From NCBI GenBank assembly GCA_029065825.1, contig JAIEHQ010000130.1:1-11116 (forward strand): a DNA stretch of 11,116 bases, in the 5' to 3' direction. The position numbers and the translations under genes were made by a program. Below, piece by piece: positions 8,379-11,116 of the stretch (position 1 is the first letter of the stretch; every line of letters begins with the position of its first letter). The notes under the pieces were generated by a model, which saw nothing but the letters and a program-made list of their open reading frames with translations, was not told the origin of the DNA and did not search any database. The DNA is from Alistipes sp. GTDB lineage: Bacteria > Bacteroidota > Bacteroidia > Bacteroidales > Rikenellaceae.

Positions 8379-8414
8379 ATCGGCCCCGCCATTCGACCGG
8401 GGCCGATTCGTTTT
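8379..8414 (+). terminator. Intrinsic terminator after oadA
   Basis: A 10-bp GC-rich stem (8379-8388 with 8398-8407) closes a 9-nt loop and is followed by TCGTTTT. It starts 20 nt after the oadA stop and separates this gene from mscL. Confidence 0.82.
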
Positions 8415-8479
8415 CCGACGTAATTTCCGGGGCGGCCCCGCCCCTGCTCATCGAAAAACAACACCTAAACCGAATTGCA

Positions 8480-8962
8480 ATGGCTTTTTTCAAAGAATTT
8501 CGCGAGTTCGCCCTGAAAGGCAACGTAATGGACATGGCCGTCGGCGTAATCATCGGCGGCGCGTTCGGAAAAATCGTCTCGTCGCTGGTAAACGACATAC
8601 TGATGCCCCCGATCGGTGCTCTGCTCGGCAACACGGACTTTTCGTCGCTGCGCATCGACATCAGCCGGATGCGCGACCTCTCGTCGAAAGCGACCTCGAT
8701 AGTCACGGACACGATCGGAACCGGCACAGCCGAAGCGGTTCCCGCCGAACCGATCTACTGGAACTACGGCGCTTTCATCCAGCAGTGCGTCGATTTCACG
8801 ATCCTCGCGCTCTGCGTATTCCTGATGGTCAAGATGATGAATCGCCTGGTAAAGAAGAAGGCGGCTGCCGCACCACCGGCCGCGCCTCCGGCTCCCTCGA
8901 AGGAAGAGGTGCTGCTTACCGAAATACGCGACTTGCTGAAAGCGCAGCAGGAGCGCAAATAG
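8480..8962 (+). CDS. mscL: Large-conductance mechanosensitive channel
   Basis: MscL forms a homopentameric pore in the inner membrane that opens under membrane tension and releases solutes during hypo-osmotic shock. The 160-residue product begins with the amphipathic helix MAFFKEFREFALKGNVMDMA. The pore-lining helix follows with VGVIIGGAFGKIVSSLVNDI and LMPPIG (about 21-46), the most conserved part of the family. A second helix is at about 98-119, then NRLVKKK, an Ala/Pro-rich linker (128-139) and a C-terminal helix (about 142-156) that forms the cytoplasmic bundle. It is longer than the 136-residue E. coli protein because of the external loop (about 51-96) and the linker. No convincing promoter lies in the 65 bp between the oadA terminator and the presumed leader; a GGGGC/GCCCC hairpin is at 8429-8444. 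Confidence 0.95.
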   Translation: MAFFKEFREFALKGNVMDMAVGVIIGGAFGKIVSSLVNDILMPPIGALLGNTDFSSLRIDISRMRDLSSKATSIVTDTIGTGTAEAVPAEPIYWNYGAFIQQCVDFTILALCVFLMVKMMNRLVKKKAAAAPPAAPPAPSKEEVLLTEIRDLLKAQQERK

Positions 8963-8966
8963 AGCG

Positions 8967-9004
8967 AAAGGCCGCTATCCGTTGCGATGGGATAGCGGCC
9001 TTTT
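8967..9004. terminator. Terminator between convergent mscL and channel-like gene
   Basis: A perfect 14-bp stem (8967-8980 with 8990-9003) with a 9-nt loop ends in TTTT on the plus strand, 5 nt after the mscL stop. The minus-strand channel-like gene ends at 9028, so the same hairpin (three terminal T residues in that direction) may serve it too. Confidence 0.88.
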
Positions 9005-9027
9005 CCGTCAAGGAACAGGCGGGAGGC

Positions 9028-9726
9028 TCACGGCTTGTCCCGCTCTTCGCTTCGGTTGCGCGTGTAGAGCTGGGTAACATACACCGTGAATATCGGAAAC
9101 ATCAGCATGCCCATCGTGGGCAAGAGCACGGTCAGCACCTTGCCGATGACCGTCACGGCGACGATATCGGACCCGACGGTGGTCAGATTCATGCAGGCCC
9201 ACCAGACGGCATCCCCGAAATCGCGGACGGCAGGGTTGATCCGCACCTCGTAGTCGTAAAACACCAGCGCCGCGAAGTAGGTAAACACCGACAGCGACAG
9301 CACGTAGGTAGTCAGCAGCCGGGTTACCTTGTTTTCGATGATCCAACTGAACAGCACGTACAGCCCCAGCAGCGCCCGCAGCAGCGGCACGAGTCCCATG
9401 AGCATCGCCTCCTCGTGGGAGAGTGCCACACCCGTCCAATCGACGATATTGAGGTAAGGGACCGAGAGGAGCAGAAAATAGAGGTTGTGCACGAAAAAGC
9501 GCCAGCTGTGCTCGGCCAGCACCATGCGGGCGACGAAATCGGCCAGAAAAACCACACAGACGACACCCTGAAGCAACAGGTAGTTCGTCGAATAGTGACG
9601 CGGATTTCCCGCGAGGATCTCCCACGAGACAGCAACCAGCAGGCAGCCGCCCGCCAACAGCGAAAGAACATTCAGCACCCTCAATGCTGCGGGATTCGAA
9701 TCGGAACGAAGCGAATAGGTCATCAT
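9028..9726 (-). CDS. Six-helix ion-channel-like protein with non-canonical filter
   Basis: The 232-residue protein has the layout of a voltage-gated-like cation channel subunit: hydrophobic segments at about 16-37, 49-70, 80-98, 109-130, 138-157 and 195-221. A re-entrant pore loop lies between the last two (about 170-192). The pore reads WWACMNLTTVGSDIVAVT, where potassium channels normally read TTVGYGD; the filter (182-187) lacks one residue, has S in place of Y-G, and has A where P is common. The S4-like segment has only one arginine (R118), so voltage sensing is doubtful. Potassium selectivity therefore cannot be assumed. A twin ATG gives a start at 9726 or 9723. The only upstream promoter candidate is weak: TGAGTTTG at 9748-9755 with TTG 17 nt upstream. 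It converges on mscL. Confidence 0.82.
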   Translation of the reverse strand: MMTYSLRSDSNPAALRVLNVLSLLAGGCLLVAVSWEILAGNPRHYSTNYLLLQGVVCVVFLADFVARMVLAEHSWRFFVHNLYFLLLSVPYLNIVDWTGVALSHEEAMLMGLVPLLRALLGLYVLFSWIIENKVTRLLTTYVLSLSVFTYFAALVFYDYEVRINPAVRDFGDAVWWACMNLTTVGSDIVAVTVIGKVLTVLLPTMGMLMFPIFTVYVTQLYTRNRSEERDKP

Positions 9727-9805
9727 CTTGTTTTATCGGGATGCTCTCAAACTCAATGCCATGACCTGGCCGCAACATTTTTTTCGATATTTTTCCAACG
9801 AATAT

Positions 9806-9836
9806 TTTGCAATTCCGATTTTTCGGCTTAAATTTG
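9806..9836 (+). promoter_or_regulatory. Promoter of the tRNA gene
   Basis: TTTG at 9806-9809 and TAAATTTG at 9829-9836 are separated by 19 nt, a full match to the Bacteroidetes consensus. The element ends 26 bp before the mature tRNA 5' end, so the primary transcript has a short leader that would be removed by RNase P. Confidence 0.8.
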
Positions 9837-9862
9837 CACTCGCTTTCGGAAAGGAAGCAAGC

Positions 9863-9939
9863 GGCGGGATAGCTCAGCTGGTTAGAGCGCATGATTCATA
9901 ATCATGAGGTCGAGAGTTCAAGTCTCTCTCCCGCTACCA
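9863..9939 (+). tRNA. tRNA with anticodon CAT (probably elongator tRNA-Met)
   Basis: The 77-nt sequence folds as a full cloverleaf. The acceptor arm is GGCGGGA with TCCCGCT, ending in discriminator A and an encoded CCA. The D stem is GCTC/GAGC, the anticodon stem CATGA/TCATG around loop TTCATAA (anticodon CAT), and the T stem GAGAG/CTCTC with loop TTCAAGT. The first acceptor pair is G1-T72, a wobble. It is not the initiator tRNA, because the anticodon stem lacks the three G-C pairs. Elongator Met is most likely; tRNA-Ile2, whose C34 is changed to lysidine, has the same anticodon and cannot be excluded. Confidence 0.93.
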
Positions 9940-9942
9940 AAT

Positions 9943-9981
9943 AATCGGGCGCTTACTTGTAGTAAGCGCCCGATTTGTTTT
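9943..9981 (+). terminator. Intrinsic terminator of the tRNA gene
   Basis: A perfect 15-bp stem (9943-9957 with 9961-9975) with a 3-nt TGT loop is followed by TGTTTT. It begins 4 nt after the encoded CCA, so the tRNA is a monocistronic transcript. Confidence 0.9.
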
Positions 9982-10098
9982 CGCCACACCACAATCCTGC
10001 GAAACAGCGCAACATTTTTCGGCATCCGCATTCTCCGGAGCGAACGACAGCCCTCCCTTTTATCCGAATACGAAACCGCGAGCACCGCAGCAATTAGT

Positions 10099-10143
10099 GC
10101 AAACGGAGAAGAGCTGCCGGGTATGCAACTCCTCTCCGTTCGC
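10099..10143 (-). terminator. Hairpin downstream of the DJ-1/PfpI gene
   Basis: Arms 10099-10113 and 10129-10143 pair at 13 of 15 positions around a 15-nt loop, 24 nt beyond the stop of the minus-strand gene. No T-tract follows on the minus strand (it continues ACTAATTGC), so this is only a candidate terminator or 3'-end stabilising hairpin. The rest of the 190 bp between the tRNA terminator and the gene holds nothing I recognise. Confidence 0.45.
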
Positions 10144-10166
10144 GCCGTCCGACTGCCAAGGCGGAA

Positions 10167-10775
10167 TCAGCCCGGAAAAAGGGTGCAGAATCCCTCCTTG
10201 TTGAAGCGATAGTACATCCCGATGCGCTCGGGCGTGTCGTTCTCAAGCAAAAGGAGCAGTTCGCGGGCGAACTCAAGCGTCGCGGAACCATTTGCCGTCA
10301 CGACGTTACGATCGCTGATGGCTTGCGCGTGAACATACATCCCGGGATTCTCATAGCGCTCCCCGCCCCAGAGTTTCAATTGCTCGGGACCGTTTCCCGT
10401 ATGGCGGATACCGTGCAGCAAGCCGTGCCGGGCAAGGAACGAGACCGCATTGCAGATCGCCCCGACGATCCTCCCCTCCTTCATGGCGCGCGTCACGATC
10501 GGCACCACCGCCTCGGCTGCATCCGTCGCCCAGCCGAAGCCGCCGACGAGCACCAGGGCGGCATAATCGTCGGGCATCGTATCGAAAGAGTAATCGGGCA
10601 GCGTGCGGAATCCGCCGATGGATCTTACCGGCTCCATCGTCGGAGCCACGGCCCTGTTCACGTATTTGGGCTTCGCCTTGAGCGCCTGTTCGTCGGAGGC
10701 GATCGCCTGCGAAAGAAACACCTCCTCGTGCGCGGCGTAATCCGGCAGGAGGATATAAAGAATCTCGTTGTTCAT
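10167..10775 (-). CDS. DJ-1/PfpI family protein (class I glutamine amidotransferase-like fold)
   Basis: The 202-residue protein belongs to the DJ-1/PfpI superfamily, which includes proteases, glyoxalase-like deglycases and stress proteins; the exact reaction cannot be told from sequence. The N-terminal strand NEILYILLPDYAAHEE carries the conserved acidic residue (E17 or E18). YAALVLVGGFGW (71-82) is the glycine-rich loop, and the nucleophile elbow GAICNAVSFLA places the cysteine at C108. NVVTANGSATLEFARELL (157-174) resembles the YdeA/YoaZ-type branch of the superfamily. There is no signal peptide, so it is cytoplasmic. Its start is 122 bp from the end of the ugd gene on the same strand, with a hairpin between them. 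A weak promoter candidate is TAACTTTA at 10790-10797 on the minus strand, which would leave a very short leader. Confidence 0.88.
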   Translation of the reverse strand: MNNEILYILLPDYAAHEEVFLSQAIASDEQALKAKPKYVNRAVAPTMEPVRSIGGFRTLPDYSFDTMPDDYAALVLVGGFGWATDAAEAVVPIVTRAMKEGRIVGAICNAVSFLARHGLLHGIRHTGNGPEQLKLWGGERYENPGMYVHAQAISDRNVVTANGSATLEFARELLLLLENDTPERIGMYYRFNKEGFCTLFPG

Positions 10776-10808
10776 CTATTTATTCGTTATAAAGTTACAT
10801 CGTCCGTT

Positions 10809-10859
10809 TGCGGGAGGCCGCCGGCATCCGGCTGTTTTCAGCGTTCCGGGCCTCCCGCA
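10809..10859 (-). terminator. Hairpin between ugd and the DJ-1/PfpI gene
   Basis: A perfect 11-bp outer pairing (10809-10819 with 10849-10859) encloses a second small hairpin (GCCGG/CCGGC, 10820-10832). It lies 39 nt after the ugd stop. No T-tract follows on the minus strand, so termination is uncertain, but the structure marks a likely boundary between the two genes. Confidence 0.5.
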
Positions 10860-10897
10860 GTCCGAAACGAATACCGTTCGAGGCGGGTCGGCCGCGA

Positions 10898-11116
10898 TCA
10901 GTCGCGTTTGAAAATATCCCGCGTATAGACCTTTTCGGCCACGTCGTCCAAAGAGTCGTCGTAGCGATTGGCGATGATGGCATCGCTCATCCGCTTGAAG
11001 CGCTGCAAGTCGTTCACGATCTCGCTCCCGAAAAACGTGGTGCCGTCCGGAAGCGTCGGTTCGTAGATAACGACGACCGCCCCCTTGGCCTTGATGCGCT
11101 TCATCACGCCCTGGAT
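10898..11116 (-). CDS. ugd: UDP-glucose 6-dehydrogenase, C-terminal part (5' end outside window)
   Basis: The frame is open to the window edge, and 72 C-terminal residues are visible. They begin IQGVMKRIKAKG and include VIYEPTLPDGTTFFGSE, DLQRFKRMSDAIIANR and end with VAEKVYTRDIFKRD. This closely resembles the end of enterobacterial Ugd, which oxidises UDP-glucose to UDP-glucuronate with two NAD+ for capsule, lipopolysaccharide or exopolysaccharide precursors. The visible part is the UDP-binding C-terminal domain; the Rossmann domain and catalytic cysteine lie outside. A GDP-mannose or other nucleotide-sugar dehydrogenase is less likely given the IYEPT and KVYTRDIF wording. Confidence 0.88.
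   Translation of the reverse strand: MQGVMKRIKAKGAVVVIYEPTLPDGTTFFGSEIVNDLQRFKRMSDAIIANRYDDSLDDVAEKVYTRDIFKRD

Noticed and set aside
6535..8727. A 730-codon open frame on the minus strand opposite oadA and the start of mscL
   Set aside because: It runs through two recognised genes and the oadA terminator, and has the low-complexity composition of an antisense shadow.
9904..10212. A 102-codon plus-strand frame after the tRNA
   Set aside because: It begins inside the tRNA anticodon arm, passes through the tRNA terminator, and overlaps the end of the DJ-1/PfpI gene.

Overview
The window looks like chromosomal DNA of a GC-rich member of the Bacteroidales, most likely Alistipes or a close relative (Rikenellaceae). 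The evidence is the gene content, the lack of clear Shine-Dalgarno sequences with A-rich stretches before several starts, and repeated matches to the Bacteroidetes promoter form TTG-N19-20-TAnnTTTG. Species assignment is an inference. No CRISPR array, phage gene or insertion sequence was seen; this is mostly housekeeping and central-metabolism DNA with one unusual intergenic region.

Layout, left to right. (1) Positions 1-1610, plus strand: aspartate ammonia-lyase (aspA) with its own promoter and terminator. (2) Positions 1768-2843, plus strand: tRNA pseudouridine synthase A (truA), whose last 10 bases overlap the start of a 61-residue two-helix membrane protein; a strong hairpin follows and separates this unit from the convergent genes. 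(3) Positions 2895-5986, minus strand: a two-gene operon in which a secreted C69-type Ntn-hydrolase dipeptidase is followed after 2 bp by dihydrolipoyl dehydrogenase (lpdA). (4) Positions 5954-6501: a 548-bp divergent intergenic region. It holds two full copies and one partial copy of a ~73-bp tandem repeat, and each copy carries a promoter-like element facing the peptidase gene. (5) Positions 6398-8414, plus strand: a biotin-dependent carboxyltransferase (OadA / pyruvate carboxylase subunit B type). (6) Positions 8480-9004, plus strand: mscL and its terminator. (7) Positions 9028-9726, minus strand: a six-helix ion-channel-like protein with a shortened, non-canonical filter. (8) Positions 9806-9981, plus strand: a tRNA with anticodon CAT, complete with promoter and terminator. 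(9) Positions 10167-11116, minus strand: a DJ-1/PfpI family protein and the 3' end of a UDP-glucose 6-dehydrogenase gene that runs off the window.

Functional picture. AspA makes fumarate from aspartate. The biotin carboxyltransferase acts at the pyruvate/oxaloacetate node. Both fit the mixed-acid, succinate-forming fermentation of gut Bacteroidales. LpdA would serve a 2-oxoacid dehydrogenase or glycine cleavage system encoded elsewhere. MscL and the channel-like protein concern ion or osmotic homeostasis. The most unusual signals are the promoter-bearing tandem repeat at 5979-6156 and the TTVGSD filter of the channel-like protein.
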